64,000 nt of DNA from an uncultured Alphaproteobacteria bacterium (GCA_937865685.1 CALMGU010000120.1:1-64000); one strand, 5' to 3'; counted from the first letter of the stretch, positions 17,853 through 26,513 are shown. The notes: generated by a model from the letters alone, not told the origin. Numbers and translations: made by a program.

Positions 17853-17985
17853 CAGATGTAGCGCTGTCGTCCGGTCAACCGCCTATGGCGCCCTTTGCTC
17901 GCTTGTCGAGCGACCCTTTGCCCCGGTGCGCGGCGGTACGGTAGGTGATAAATCCGTCATCCGAGACAAGGCCAAGGCAATCGTG

Positions 17986-19059
17986 ATGACCGACATCGGC
18001 AAAGACAGTTTGGATCAAGGCGAAGCCGCGCAGCCCGGTGTATCGCGCCGGGGTGCTCTTTCGGCCACGGGCTTGCTGCTGGCGGGAAGCGCGACCGCAT
18101 TGACCATGAATGCTTCACCGGCGAATGCCGCCGCAAATGCCGTCAAGGATTTCGGCGCTGTCGCTTTGCTCGATGAGCGTATCGCGAATCTGACGGTCGG
18201 CGGCAAACCCGCGTTGGGCATCGAAACCGATATCGGTGTGATCCATGCGGGCGCCACGGCGAAGAATCTCGGTCTGCCCTGTCCGGCCGACATGGACGAT
18301 CTTCTTCAGAATGGCCGCGGCCGGGAATTGCTGGCGCTCGTCAAAGCCGTCAAAGACAGGCCCAAAGCCGCGAAGCTTATCGCCGGAGATCTTCAATTTG
18401 CGCCTCTGGTGACGCGGCCGGAGAAGATTGTTTGTGTCGGTTTCAATTACCGCAAACATGCCGAAGAAACCAATACGCCGGTCCCGAAGGCTCCGCCGTT
18501 GTTTGCGAAATACAACAACGCTTTGAATCACCATAATGGGCGGATCAAATTGCCCACAGAAGCGGACAGCTGGTTCGACTATGAAACCGAACTGGTGATC
18601 GTTTTCGCGAAAGTCTGCAAGAATGTCAGCGAGGCCGATGCGCTGGATTATGTTGCGGGCTATGCCACCGGAAACGATTTTAGCGCGCGGGGCTTGCAGA
18701 ATATCACGTCGCAATTCACCGCCGGCAAGACCGCTGACGGTTTCGCCCCGATTGGGCCATGGCTGGCGTCGCCAAGGCGGGTCCCCGATCCGAACAAGCT
18801 GAAGATAAAGACATTGGTGAATGGCGAGGTCCGCCAGGACTGGACCACCGAGGACATGATCTACAATTGCCGGCACCTGATCAGCTACGCGTCGCGCTGC
18901 ATGACGCTGAAGCCGGGCGATGTGATGTATACCGGCACGCCGCAAGGGGTGATCTGGGGCCAGAAGACGCCGCCCGACCAGCGGCGCTGGCTGCGGGCCG
19001 GGGACGTGGTGACGTCATCGCTTGAGGGGCTGGGTGAACTCACCGTAACCCTCGATTGA
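17986..19059 (+). CDS. Tat-exported fumarylacetoacetate hydrolase-family protein
   Basis: 357 residues. The N-terminus has a twin-arginine signal (SRRGALSATGLLLAGSA, then ANAAANA), which is unusual for this normally cytoplasmic family. The FAH core follows: VGFNYRKHAEE, the metal-ligand segment YETELVIVF, GNDFSAR and MYTGTPQGV. Family members hydrolyse or decarboxylate 2-oxo acids and lactone-like compounds using Mg2+ or Mn2+. Next to a secreted RidA-like gene, it could detoxify or process a periplasmic keto or enamine metabolite; this is inference. The frame is open upstream of 17986, but the chosen ATG fits the signal peptide. Confidence 0.8.
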   Translation: MTDIGKDSLDQGEAAQPGVSRRGALSATGLLLAGSATALTMNASPANAAANAVKDFGAVALLDERIANLTVGGKPALGIETDIGVIHAGATAKNLGLPCPADMDDLLQNGRGRELLALVKAVKDRPKAAKLIAGDLQFAPLVTRPEKIVCVGFNYRKHAEETNTPVPKAPPLFAKYNNALNHHNGRIKLPTEADSWFDYETELVIVFAKVCKNVSEADALDYVAGYATGNDFSARGLQNITSQFTAGKTADGFAPIGPWLASPRRVPDPNKLKIKTLVNGEVRQDWTTEDMIYNCRHLISYASRCMTLKPGDVMYTGTPQGVIWGQKTPPDQRRWLRAGDVVTSSLEGLGELTVTLD

Positions 19060-19183
19060 GAGTGCGACTGTCCGGGCGGCGAAGGGCGCGGTCCCGGCCG
19101 CTTGGCAGTTCTTTGCCTGTCGAGTAATGATTCTGGGCATTTTTCTGTGGGCGGCTTTGCCGCCGCTTTCTCCGGAGAACGAC

Positions 19184-19657
19184 ATGAAAGCTGTCTTCGC
19201 CAAATCTATTTTCCTCGCCGCCCTCGGTCTTTGCGCTTTGCCGTCGCTTGGGTTCGCCGCGCCGGCCAAGCATTTCCCGGCAGGGGGCAATACGCCGGGG
19301 GGCACTTCGCCGGCCTTTTCCGCCGCCGTACAGTCGGGCAATAGACTTTATGTGTCGGGCACCACGGATGGCACCGATCCGGACACCGGAAAGCCGCCAG
19401 TGGATGCGGCGACGGGGGCAAAAGTCGTGCTGAACAACGTCAAAAGGACGCTGGAAGCGGCCGGCTATACGATGGACGATCTGGTGTGGGTGCAGATATT
19501 CGCGTCCGATCTGAAGGACTATGCCGCCTTCAACACCGCGTACCGCACCTATTTCAAAGGCGCGCTGCCTGCCCGCGCTTTCATCGGCGCCGGCAGCTTG
19601 CTGGGCGGGGCGCATTTCGAAGTGATGGGCATCGCGGAAAAGCAGGCGGCGCGATGA
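19184..19657 (+). CDS. Secreted RidA/YjgF-family protein
   Basis: 157 residues. CCGGAG lies before the ATG at 19184. A Sec signal peptide (about residues 1-24, LPSLGFAAPA) precedes a complete Rid fold: SAAVQSGNRLYVSGT, AAGYTMDDLVWVQIF and LPARAFIGAGSLLGGAHFEV, which keeps the conserved Arg and Glu that bind the imine carboxylate in RidA. Rid proteins hydrolyse reactive enamines or imines. An exported copy next to an exported FAH-family protein suggests a shared extracytoplasmic job. Confidence 0.82.
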   Translation: MKAVFAKSIFLAALGLCALPSLGFAAPAKHFPAGGNTPGGTSPAFSAAVQSGNRLYVSGTTDGTDPDTGKPPVDAATGAKVVLNNVKRTLEAAGYTMDDLVWVQIFASDLKDYAAFNTAYRTYFKGALPARAFIGAGSLLGGAHFEVMGIAEKQAAR

Positions 19658-19760
19658 CCAACCATTGACCGCGGCCGCCCGCCCATGAAAACTGCGGGGA
19701 AGCGGCGGCTTGGGCCGTGGCAAGCATCGGGCCGGGGCGGCCTTGGGAAGCATTCGGTCG

Positions 19761-20507
19761 ATGCGTGAGACGCGCACCATCATGGGCATGCCGATAAGTC
19801 TGGCTGTGTCGGACGAGGGCGTTCGCGCGTGGCATCTGGAAGCGGTGTTCGCGGAATTCGTCGCCATCGACGCGCAATTCAGCCCCTTCAAGGACGATAG
19901 CGAAGTTTCCCGCTTCAATCGCCGCGAGATCACCGAAGGGGATTTCACGCCGCGAATGCGGGAGATCATTGCGCTGTGCGAGAAGGCCCGGCGGGAGACT
20001 GCCGGCTATTTCGACATCAACCGTCCCGACGGAACGGTCGATCCTTGCGGCATGGTCAAGGGATGGGCGATCCGGAACGCGGCCCGGCAGCTCGATACTA
20101 TGGGTTTCCGCAATTACTGCGTGGAGGCGGGCGGCGATATTCAATGCCGTGGTTTTAATGACAAGGGAGAAGAGTGGACCGTTGGCATCCGCAACCCCTT
20201 CTCCCGCGACGAGATTGTCAAAGTGTTCCAGCCCAGGGGACAGGGCGTCGCCACATCGGGCAATTATTTCCGCGGCGACCATATTTATAACCCGCATACG
20301 GGCCGGTACGGATCGGACGATATCGTCAGCCTTACCGTCATCGGTCCGGATGTGCTGGAAGCCGACCGGTATGCAACGGCGGCATTCGCCATGGGACGCC
20401 TGGGCATCCATTTCATCGAATCCATGCCGGGTCTGGAAGGCTATGAGATCGACCTCACCGGCACGGCGCGCATGACCGGCGGATTGAAGAATTACCTGCG
20501 ATGCTGA
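19761..20507 (+). CDS. apbE: ApbE-type FAD:protein FMN transferase (short form)
   Basis: 248 residues. ApbE motifs are visible: FSPFKDDSEVSRFN, GYFDINRPDGTVDPCGMVKG, EAGGDIQCRG and the Thr/Asn-rich TSGNYFRGDHIYNPHTG. ApbE attaches FMN to a Thr in its target, using FAD and Mg2+. The obvious target is the FMN-binding protein encoded immediately downstream (7-bp overlap). At this length there is no visible signal peptide or lipobox, even with the upstream TTG at 19710, although most Gram-negative ApbE proteins are exported. Confidence 0.85.
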   Translation: MRETRTIMGMPISLAVSDEGVRAWHLEAVFAEFVAIDAQFSPFKDDSEVSRFNRREITEGDFTPRMREIIALCEKARRETAGYFDINRPDGTVDPCGMVKGWAIRNAARQLDTMGFRNYCVEAGGDIQCRGFNDKGEEWTVGIRNPFSRDEIVKVFQPRGQGVATSGNYFRGDHIYNPHTGRYGSDDIVSLTVIGPDVLEADRYATAAFAMGRLGIHFIESMPGLEGYEIDLTGTARMTGGLKNYLRC

Positions 20508-21295
20508 AATTTGCGGGAAAACGGGAAAGTCTTGCCGGCAAGCTGCTGCTGTCCTCCGCGCTGGTGGCTGTGTCGCTGGCTTATGGCTGGTGGCAACAAG
20601 CCGACATGGAGAAGCTGAAAGTGGCCATGGCGCCGGCACCGCCTGCACTGGTGCCGAAGAGCCCGGCCTTCATCCCGCCAAGCCCAGCGGTCGCGCCACC
20701 TGATCCCACTGTGCAAACTCCAACCCGTACACCGGAGGGTATCGTCGCCTCCGGCACGAAAGAAAATCCAAGCCGGGCCGCTACCGAGCCGCAAAAGTCT
20801 CCGGCCGTCGCCAAGGCGGCGCCGCAGCCCGCCGCATCTGCATCTGCCGCGCCGTCGTCGCAAAGCGGAGACACGGTAGCTTCGCCGGTCCCTGCCGCGC
20901 CTGTCGCGCCAGCGCAGATCGTTTCACCGGCGGATGATACATCCTCGCTTTTCCTGGTCACTGGAACGCCTGATCCCGCCGCCAAATCTCCAGTCCCCGC
21001 CGGGATGCATTTGGAAGACGGCGATTATATCAGTAGCCGGCACCAGTTCATGTGGGGCGATCTTCGGATCAAGATCTTCGTCCGTGGTGGGGTCATCACC
21101 GGCGTGCAGGCCCTGCAATTTCCCGATCACCGGTCCCAGTCATTGTATTTGAGCGGACTGGCGCTCCCCAAGCTGGAAAGCGAAGTGATCAAGAGACAGA
21201 CCGCTCAGGTCGATACGGTCTCCTCCGCCACCGACACCAGCATTGTGTTCCAGGATGCCGTCGCGGACGCGATCGTAAAAGCGACCCGCGGATGA
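20501..21295 (+). CDS. Membrane-anchored FMN-binding domain protein
   Basis: 264 residues. One membrane helix near residues 13-30 is followed by a Pro/Ala-rich linker of about 130 residues and a C-terminal FMN_bind domain. That domain contains VDTVSSATDTS, matching the ApbE flavinylation pattern (Ser/Asp-Gly/Ser-Ala-Thr-x-Ser/Thr) with Thr244 as predicted FMN acceptor. Similar domains occur in NqrC, RnfG and NosR. It lies between apbE and an NqrB/RnfD-like gene, overlapping both, so it probably passes electrons across the periplasmic face of the membrane. Confidence 0.82.
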   Translation: MLKFAGKRESLAGKLLLSSALVAVSLAYGWWQQADMEKLKVAMAPAPPALVPKSPAFIPPSPAVAPPDPTVQTPTRTPEGIVASGTKENPSRAATEPQKSPAVAKAAPQPAASASAAPSSQSGDTVASPVPAAPVAPAQIVSPADDTSSLFLVTGTPDPAAKSPVPAGMHLEDGDYISSRHQFMWGDLRIKIFVRGGVITGVQALQFPDHRSQSLYLSGLALPKLESEVIKRQTAQVDTVSSATDTSIVFQDAVADAIVKATRG

Positions 21296-22119
21296 TGCTG
21301 TTCCGGCGTGTTCTCACTTATCGGCTGACTTTTTATTACCTGGCGGCGATCCTGCTGGCGGCGATGATTTTGTCCTTGCTGGGTGTCGTGCGCCCGCCAT
21401 GGGTGAATTTGGCCTTTTCCGCCGCCATTGCGCTCGCGGCATGCTGGAGCGTCAATTGGGCTTTCGCACGGGTTTGCGGGGCGGCTAGCAACTGGGAATC
21501 GGTGTGCATCAGCGCGTTCATCATCGTTCTGATAGTAACGCCGTCCGCGCCCGGCGATTTCGCCGCGCTGGGCTTTCTGGCTCTGGTTTCGGCCTGGGCG
21601 ATGGCGTCGAAATATATCGTGGCCGTCGACAGGCGCCATCTTTTCAATCCCGCCGCTTTCGGCGCCGCGCTGATGAGCCTGGCATTTCATCGCCCCGTGA
21701 GTTGGTGGGTGGGCGATTATTGGGTTCTGTTGCCGCTTCTGGTCCTGGGCGGAGTGCCGATCATCGCCAGGCTGCGTTATTTCGCAATGCTGGGAAGTTT
21801 TGCTGTGGTGACGCTAGGCCTTTCCATGGCGCATGGCAGCCTTTCCAGCCTTGCGGATATGGCACAATCCCTTTCCCGGATGGGCATCCATTCCATGTTC
21901 GGATTCTTCGCCCTGGTGATGCTGACCGAGCCGCGCACCGCGCCGCTGGGCCGCTGGCGGCAGATCGTTTATGGCGCGCTGGTGGGTTTGTTGTTCTCGC
22001 CCTTCACTCATATCGGCAGCTATTATTTCACACCTGAAGTCGCGCTTCTTTGCGGCAATCTTTTCACCTTCCTTTCCAACAAGCGGCGCGTACGCCGTTG
22101 GGCCGGGGCTTTCTCTTAG
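21292..22119 (+). CDS. NqrB/RnfD-like membrane subunit
   Basis: 275 residues with about eight to nine helices. The RnfD/NqrB family core is recognisable: RRHLFNPAAFGAALM and HSMFGFFALVMLTEPRTAP. I see no ApbE-type flavinylation sequence in it, so the only covalent FMN of this operon is expected on the upstream protein. The other Nqr/Rnf subunits are absent nearby. The ATGA overlap with the FMN_bind gene shows one operon. The electron donor and acceptor are unknown. Confidence 0.75.
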   Translation: MMLFRRVLTYRLTFYYLAAILLAAMILSLLGVVRPPWVNLAFSAAIALAACWSVNWAFARVCGAASNWESVCISAFIIVLIVTPSAPGDFAALGFLALVSAWAMASKYIVAVDRRHLFNPAAFGAALMSLAFHRPVSWWVGDYWVLLPLLVLGGVPIIARLRYFAMLGSFAVVTLGLSMAHGSLSSLADMAQSLSRMGIHSMFGFFALVMLTEPRTAPLGRWRQIVYGALVGLLFSPFTHIGSYYFTPEVALLCGNLFTFLSNKRRVRRWAGAFS

Positions 22120-22216
22120 GCCCGAAGGATTGCAGCAGTACAATATTGAATTTGACTTGTTGAACCGCAGTCCTCAAAATTTTCCCGTTCTGTCGCGGAA
22201 GAAGCGTGAGGCGTCC

Positions 22217-22708
22217 ATGGCGAAGCGAATTGCTCCAAAGGCCCAACCGGAAAATGTGGGCACGCTCTATCCCCCGCCGTTCGACAAGCCTTGCCGGGCA
22301 CGGGGGCGCACCAAGCTCGGCGATGTCGCGGGCCTCACCCAATTCGGGGTCAACCAGTTGCGGCTGCCGCCCGGCACCTGGTCCAGCCAGCGCCATTGGC
22401 ATGAAAAGGAAGACGAGTTCATCTATGTCCTGTCCGGCGAAGTCGTGCTCGTCACCGATGCGGGCGAGGAAATCCTGAAAGCGGGAGAATGCGCCGGTTT
22501 CAAGGCGGGCGAGCGCGACGGCCATCATCTGCAAAACCGAAGCACCGCCGATGCCCTGGTGCTGGAGATCGGCACCCGCACGGGAACCGATACAGGCGAA
22601 TATTCCGACATCGATCTGGCATTCGATGCCGCGGGACCGTCGCTCTATCGGCACAAGGACGGCACGCCTTACACCGACATCAAGCGCCGCGGGCCTGACG
22701 ATCCTTGA
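22217..22708 (+). CDS. Cupin-domain protein
   Basis: 163 residues. A single conserved cupin barrel has RHWHEKEDEFIYVLSGEV as motif 1 (His, His, Glu metal ligands) and AGFKAGERDGHHLQNRS as motif 2. Proteins of this subgroup often end in a YRHKDGTPYTDIKRR tail, as here. The reaction is unknown. The ATG at 22217 follows GCGTGAGGCGTCC, a weak ribosome site. It probably has its own promoter, 97 bp after the flavin operon. Confidence 0.8.
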   Translation: MAKRIAPKAQPENVGTLYPPPFDKPCRARGRTKLGDVAGLTQFGVNQLRLPPGTWSSQRHWHEKEDEFIYVLSGEVVLVTDAGEEILKAGECAGFKAGERDGHHLQNRSTADALVLEIGTRTGTDTGEYSDIDLAFDAAGPSLYRHKDGTPYTDIKRRGPDDP

Positions 22709-22982
22709 CGGGGCGTCCGCCGGGGATGCGTCTTTCCGCGTCATAGACTTCGAACTCTTCCAGATCGGTGCTGCTCCGCAGTATCCGGCTGTGATGCTCG
22801 GCGCCCTCAAATGCGATCCAGTCATGCGACCCATTCAGCCGGTCCGGCAGCTGACGGGCATGGGCCGTCCAGTTACCCAATGGAAAACCGAAATCATGCG
22901 CACCGTCGCGCGCACATGCCGACCGGCCGGACAGCGCACAGCCGGCGAGAATGACAGCAAACCGATGACGTCCTCTGCGCAT
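22680..22982 (-). pseudogene. Truncated N-terminal fragment of a secreted DUF1579-like protein
   Basis: A 100-residue frame on the minus strand begins with a signal-like stretch (FAVILAGCALSGRSACA) and continues DFGFPLGNWTAHARQLPDRL and WIAFEGAEHHSRILRSSTDL. This resembles the first third of secreted proteins of about 180-200 residues in which a GNW segment is followed by beta-hairpins. After EEFEVYDAERRIPGG the resemblance stops and the frame runs into the 3' end of the cupin gene. It looks like a gene cut by deletion. The assignment rests on pattern memory only. Confidence 0.45.
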
Positions 22983-23149
22983 GCCTGGATCATCTCAAAT
23001 GGCCCTGATGCAGGCAGGGCGAATTCCGAATGTACTATTACAATAAATGTATTGATATGCAGTTCAATGTGACGCAGTTATGCGGGAGAGACAAACGGAC
23101 GGACCGCTGAAATCAATCTCGGCCGCCCGTTGCTTTCGAGGAGCCGGAC

Positions 23150-23992
23150 ATGAAACTGAAGCTCTGGCAGATCGACGCCTTCACCGACACGGTTTTTGGG
23201 GGTAATCCCGCCGGCGTTGTTCCCTTGGATCGCTGGCTGGACGCCAAGGTGATGCAGGCGATCGCGGCGGAGAATAATCAGGCGGAAACGGCTTTCTTCG
23301 CGTCCAACGCGTCGGGTTCTTTCGATTTGCGCTGGTTTACGCCCACCTCCGAAGTCGATCTGTGCGGCCACGCCACGCTTGCCAGCGCCTATGTGATTTT
23401 CCGCTTTCTCGATCCGTCTCTGAAGGAAGCCCGCTTTCAGACCCGTTCCGGCGAATTGGTGGTGCGCCGGGGCGTGAATGACCGCAACAGCATGACCATG
23501 CCGGCGGCATCCGCCGCATCTTTCCAGGCGCCGCCGGGTTTTGTCGCGGCGCTTGCCGAAGTGGTGGGAAGCGCGCCCGATGAACTGCAATATGCGGAGA
23601 AAGGTGGCGCGGGGACCGGTGCGTTGATCGGCGTGTGGCCCACACCGGATGCCGTCAAAGCGCTCACGCCCGGATCGGGATTGGAGGCGCTGCTGCTGAC
23701 GGTCAAGGCGGGCTCGCTGATCGCCACGGCGCCGGGCGGCGGCAATCCCTATGACATGGTCTCCCGCTTTTTCGCGCCTCATTTCGGCGTGCCGGAAGAT
23801 CCGGTTACCGGCTCCGCCCACACCGCCCTGACGCCTTTCTGGGCGGGACGCCTTGGCAAGAGCAAATTGCTGGCCCGTCAGGCCTCCTCGCGCGGCGGCG
23901 ATCTTGGCTGCACGCTGGACGGGAATCATGTGATCCTGGAAGGCGCTTGCGCGCTCTACCTGGCGGGAGAAATCGAGACCGGGTCCGGTTAA
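23150..23992 (+). CDS. PhzF-family isomerase/epimerase
   Basis: 280 residues. GAGGAG precedes the ATG. The family N-terminus QIDAFTDTVFGGNPAGVVPL, the catalytic-region NNQAETAFF with its conserved Glu, WFTPTSEVDLCGHATLASAY and the second-half EDPVTGSAHTAL are all present. PhzF-like enzymes are cofactor-free isomerases; most members, probably including this one, are not in phenazine pathways. The AT-rich 167 bp upstream carries a likely promoter. No partner gene is evident. Confidence 0.88.
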   Translation: MKLKLWQIDAFTDTVFGGNPAGVVPLDRWLDAKVMQAIAAENNQAETAFFASNASGSFDLRWFTPTSEVDLCGHATLASAYVIFRFLDPSLKEARFQTRSGELVVRRGVNDRNSMTMPAASAASFQAPPGFVAALAEVVGSAPDELQYAEKGGAGTGALIGVWPTPDAVKALTPGSGLEALLLTVKAGSLIATAPGGGNPYDMVSRFFAPHFGVPEDPVTGSAHTALTPFWAGRLGKSKLLARQASSRGGDLGCTLDGNHVILEGACALYLAGEIETGSG

Positions 23993-24094
23993 GAGAGCTG
24001 AGAATCACATTCAAATAGACTGGATTTCGCCGGCATTTGATCTGGATCCAGGCATCCGGCCATTTTTGCTGTCATTGGAGACGGCAGGCGGCCT

Positions 24095-24113
24095 CTGTCA
24101 GGCTCCTGTCAGG
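24095..24113 (+). promoter_or_regulatory. Direct repeats, probable response-regulator binding site
   Basis: CTGTCAGG occurs at 24095-24102 and again at 24106-24113, an 11-bp period typical of OmpR/PhoB-family dimer sites. A related CTGTCATTGG lies at 24069. The repeats end 24 bp before the PepSY-like gene that leads the two-component operon, so autoregulation by the response regulator at 24478 is likely. Confidence 0.5.
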
Positions 24114-24136
24114 TCGATTTTGCGAAGTCCTGTCCG

Positions 24137-24490
24137 ATGAAATGGCGCGCTGCATTCCTGATCGCTTGCGTATGGACCTCGCCGGTAACGGCCGGTGCGG
24201 CTCAGGGCGCCGTACAATGCCATCTCAAAGGCGATTTTCAGGGTGCGATCGGCCAGGAAGGTGCCCGCGCGGCGGTGAAGCGCGGCGATGCGGCGCCGTT
24301 CGAGAAAATTTTGAGAGAGGCGCGTCCCCGGATCAGGGGCGAGATCATGGGCCAGCTGCTGGAGCAGCATCGCGGCGTCTGGCTTTACGAATTCCGCGTT
24401 CTGGCGCCCGACGGCCATATCAAATATCTGCACTTTGACGCCAAGACCGGGCGTTATGTCGAGCTGACGGCGGCGTCATGCGCATCCTGA
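24137..24490 (+). CDS. Small exported PepSY-like protein
   Basis: 117 residues with a signal peptide (about 1-22). The C-terminal part, GEIMGQLLEQHRGVWLYEFR followed by a LHFDAKTGRYVEL strand, fits a PepSY-type beta-sheet with the DAKTG turn. It overlaps the response-regulator start by 13 bp, so it is co-translated with the two-component system. Small PepSY proteins often sit beside such kinases and may sense envelope or metal stress. Confidence 0.65.
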   Translation: MKWRAAFLIACVWTSPVTAGAAQGAVQCHLKGDFQGAIGQEGARAAVKRGDAAPFEKILREARPRIRGEIMGQLLEQHRGVWLYEFRVLAPDGHIKYLHFDAKTGRYVELTAASCAS

Positions 24491-25146
24491 TCGTGGAGGA
24501 TGACGAGCGGCTGGCGCGCAACCTGATGGAAGCGCTGCAGGCGGCGGGCTTTGTGGCGGAGCATGAGCGCGAGGGAAAGGCGGCCTGGTTCAGAGGCGAG
24601 GTGGAGGATTACGACGCGATCATCCTCGATCTTGGCCTGCCGGGCCTTGACGGGCTGACCATCCTCAGGCGCTGGCGCGAAGCCGGGGTGAAGGTACCTG
24701 TTCTGGTGCTCACCGCGCGCGGCGACTGGACCGACCGTGTCACGGGGATTGAAGCGGGCGCCGACGATTATCTTCCCAAGCCTTTCCAGATGGAGGAAGT
24801 GCTGGCGCGGCTGCGCGCCATTCTGCGCCGCACCGCGGGCCAGGCCGCGCCGGTCTGGGCGGTGGGCGATATCGAGATCGATGCGGGCCGCCAGCAGATC
24901 AAGGTCGCGGGAAATCTCATCGACTTTACCCCGCATGAATATCGCCTGGTCTGCTATCTCGCGCACAAGGCGGGCCGGCCGGTTTCGCAATCCGAATTGC
25001 TGGATCATCTTTATGGCGACGATTCCGCCTACACCACCAACTCCATCGAAGTGCTGGTCGGCCGGGTGCGGCGCAAGCTGGGCGCGGGCCGCATCGAAAC
25101 GCGCCGGGGCTATGGCTATGCCTTGGCCGGAGGGGGCGCCGGATGA
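24478..25146 (+). CDS. OmpR/PhoP-family response regulator
   Basis: 222 residues. The receiver domain has acidic residues EDD at 8-10, phospho-acceptor Asp51 in ILDLGLPGLDG and Lys101 in DDYLPKPF. The C-terminal winged-helix domain (about 128-220) ends RVRRKLGAGRIETRRGYGYA. It overlaps the kinase gene by 4 bp. It most likely controls this operon and the RND pump downstream. Confidence 0.92.
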   Translation: MRILIVEDDERLARNLMEALQAAGFVAEHEREGKAAWFRGEVEDYDAIILDLGLPGLDGLTILRRWREAGVKVPVLVLTARGDWTDRVTGIEAGADDYLPKPFQMEEVLARLRAILRRTAGQAAPVWAVGDIEIDAGRQQIKVAGNLIDFTPHEYRLVCYLAHKAGRPVSQSELLDHLYGDDSAYTTNSIEVLVGRVRRKLGAGRIETRRGYGYALAGGGAG

Positions 25147-26513
25147 CGCGCTCGCTTCGCCTCCGGCTTTTCGCCGCCGCCACGCTGTCCGTCGCCGTGG
25201 CGCTGCTGGTTGCCGGATTCGCGCTCGTGCACTTGTTCGAGCGCCATGTCACCCGGCATTACGATACGGAGCTGCAATCCTATCTCCGCCAGCTGATCGC
25301 GGCGGTGGAGATCGGCGATGACGGCCGGATCTCCCTCAACCGGCAATTGGAGGATGCCCGCTTCGGCGAGCCCCTGAGCGGCCTTTACTGGCAGATCGAA
25401 GAGGACAAAACCGGCTTCGTGCTGGGATCGCGTTCGCTCTGGGATGCCCATATTCCGCTGCCCAAGGACGCGCTTGCCCAAGGCGCGGTGGACAGCCATG
25501 TGCTGGCGGGGCCCAAGGGCGCGCCGGTGCGGGTTCAGGAGCGCATGGTGGTGTTCGACCAGCCGGATGGCAGCCGCGCGCTGCGCATGGCGGTCGCCAT
25601 GAACGTGTCCGAGATCGAGGCGGCGCGCCGGGCCTTTGCCGCGGATTTGTGGCCGTCGATCGCGGTGATCGGCGGCCTGCTCCTGCTGGCGACCTGGTTC
25701 TATATCGGCATTGGCCTGCGGCCCCTGGATGCCATCCGCAAAAGCCTGAACGACGTGCGCACCGGCGCGGCCCGGCGGCTGGACGGCGCATTTCCCGCCG
25801 AAGTGAAGCCGCTGGTGGACGAAGCCAACGCCCTGCTGGAGGCGCAGGATGAATCCCTGGCGAAGGCCCGCGCGCGCGCGACGGACCTCGCCCACGGCCT
25901 CAAGACACCTTTGAGTGTGCTGCAATCGGATGCCGAGCGGCTCAAGGCGCGGGGAGAAGGCGAGATCGCGGACGAAATGGCGAGCCTGGCGCATCAGATG
26001 CGCCGCCATGTTCAGCGCGAACTGACGCGGGCACGCGTTCGCGGCGTGGATGCGGCGCAACCGACGCGGCTTCTGCCGGTGGTCGAACGGCTGGTGGCAT
26101 CGTTGCAGCGGACACCGGCGGGCGAGCGGCTGACCTGGAACATCGATGTGCCCGATGGTCTTTGCGTGGCGGCGGATAAGGAAGACCTGATCGAGCTTCT
26201 GGGCAATCTGCTTGACAATGCCTGCAAATGGGCGAACAGCGCGGTTCGGATCGCAGCGGTGCCGCTGGGCGCCAAGGTCTCCATTCGGATCAGCGATGAC
26301 GGGAAGGGCGTGCCGGACGACGCGCTGGCAAGTCTGGCGGGTCGCGGCGTCCGCCTGGACCAGACCGTGCCTGGAACGGGCCTGGGCCTGGCCATCACCC
26401 GCGATATCGCCACCGCCCTTGGCGGCGGATTGAATCTGGCCAATCGCCCCGGTGGCGGCTTCGCCGCCACAGTTGATCTTTTCATGCAACCGAAAAGCCA
26501 ACGCCATGCGTAA
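25143..26513 (+). CDS. Sensor histidine kinase
   Basis: 456 residues. Membrane helices at about 7-32 and 172-192 flank a periplasmic sensor region of 140 residues. A HAMP-like linker follows, then the H-box LAHGLKTPL (His251), N-box NLLDNACKWA (355-364), G1 DDGKGV (385-390) and G2 GTGLGL (411-416). The Lys-Thr-Pro after His groups it with PhoQ-like kinases. Coupled to the response regulator upstream and overlapping the efflux adaptor gene downstream by 8 bp, it is likely to sense metal or envelope stress. Confidence 0.92.
   Translation: MTRSLRLRLFAAATLSVAVALLVAGFALVHLFERHVTRHYDTELQSYLRQLIAAVEIGDDGRISLNRQLEDARFGEPLSGLYWQIEEDKTGFVLGSRSLWDAHIPLPKDALAQGAVDSHVLAGPKGAPVRVQERMVVFDQPDGSRALRMAVAMNVSEIEAARRAFAADLWPSIAVIGGLLLLATWFYIGIGLRPLDAIRKSLNDVRTGAARRLDGAFPAEVKPLVDEANALLEAQDESLAKARARATDLAHGLKTPLSVLQSDAERLKARGEGEIADEMASLAHQMRRHVQRELTRARVRGVDAAQPTRLLPVVERLVASLQRTPAGERLTWNIDVPDGLCVAADKEDLIELLGNLLDNACKWANSAVRIAAVPLGAKVSIRISDDGKGVPDDALASLAGRGVRLDQTVPGTGLGLAITRDIATALGGGLNLANRPGGGFAATVDLFMQPKSQRHA

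Noticed and set aside
17986..19657. FAH-family and RidA-family genes as 4-oxalocrotonate decarboxylase and 2-aminomuconate deaminase of a 3-hydroxyanthranilate meta pathway
   Set aside because: The families would fit, but both proteins carry export signals and lie 23 kb from the dioxygenase, in a separate transcription unit.
23150..23992. Phenazine biosynthesis because of the PhzF-family gene
   Set aside because: No other phz genes are present, and the family is widespread outside phenazine producers.
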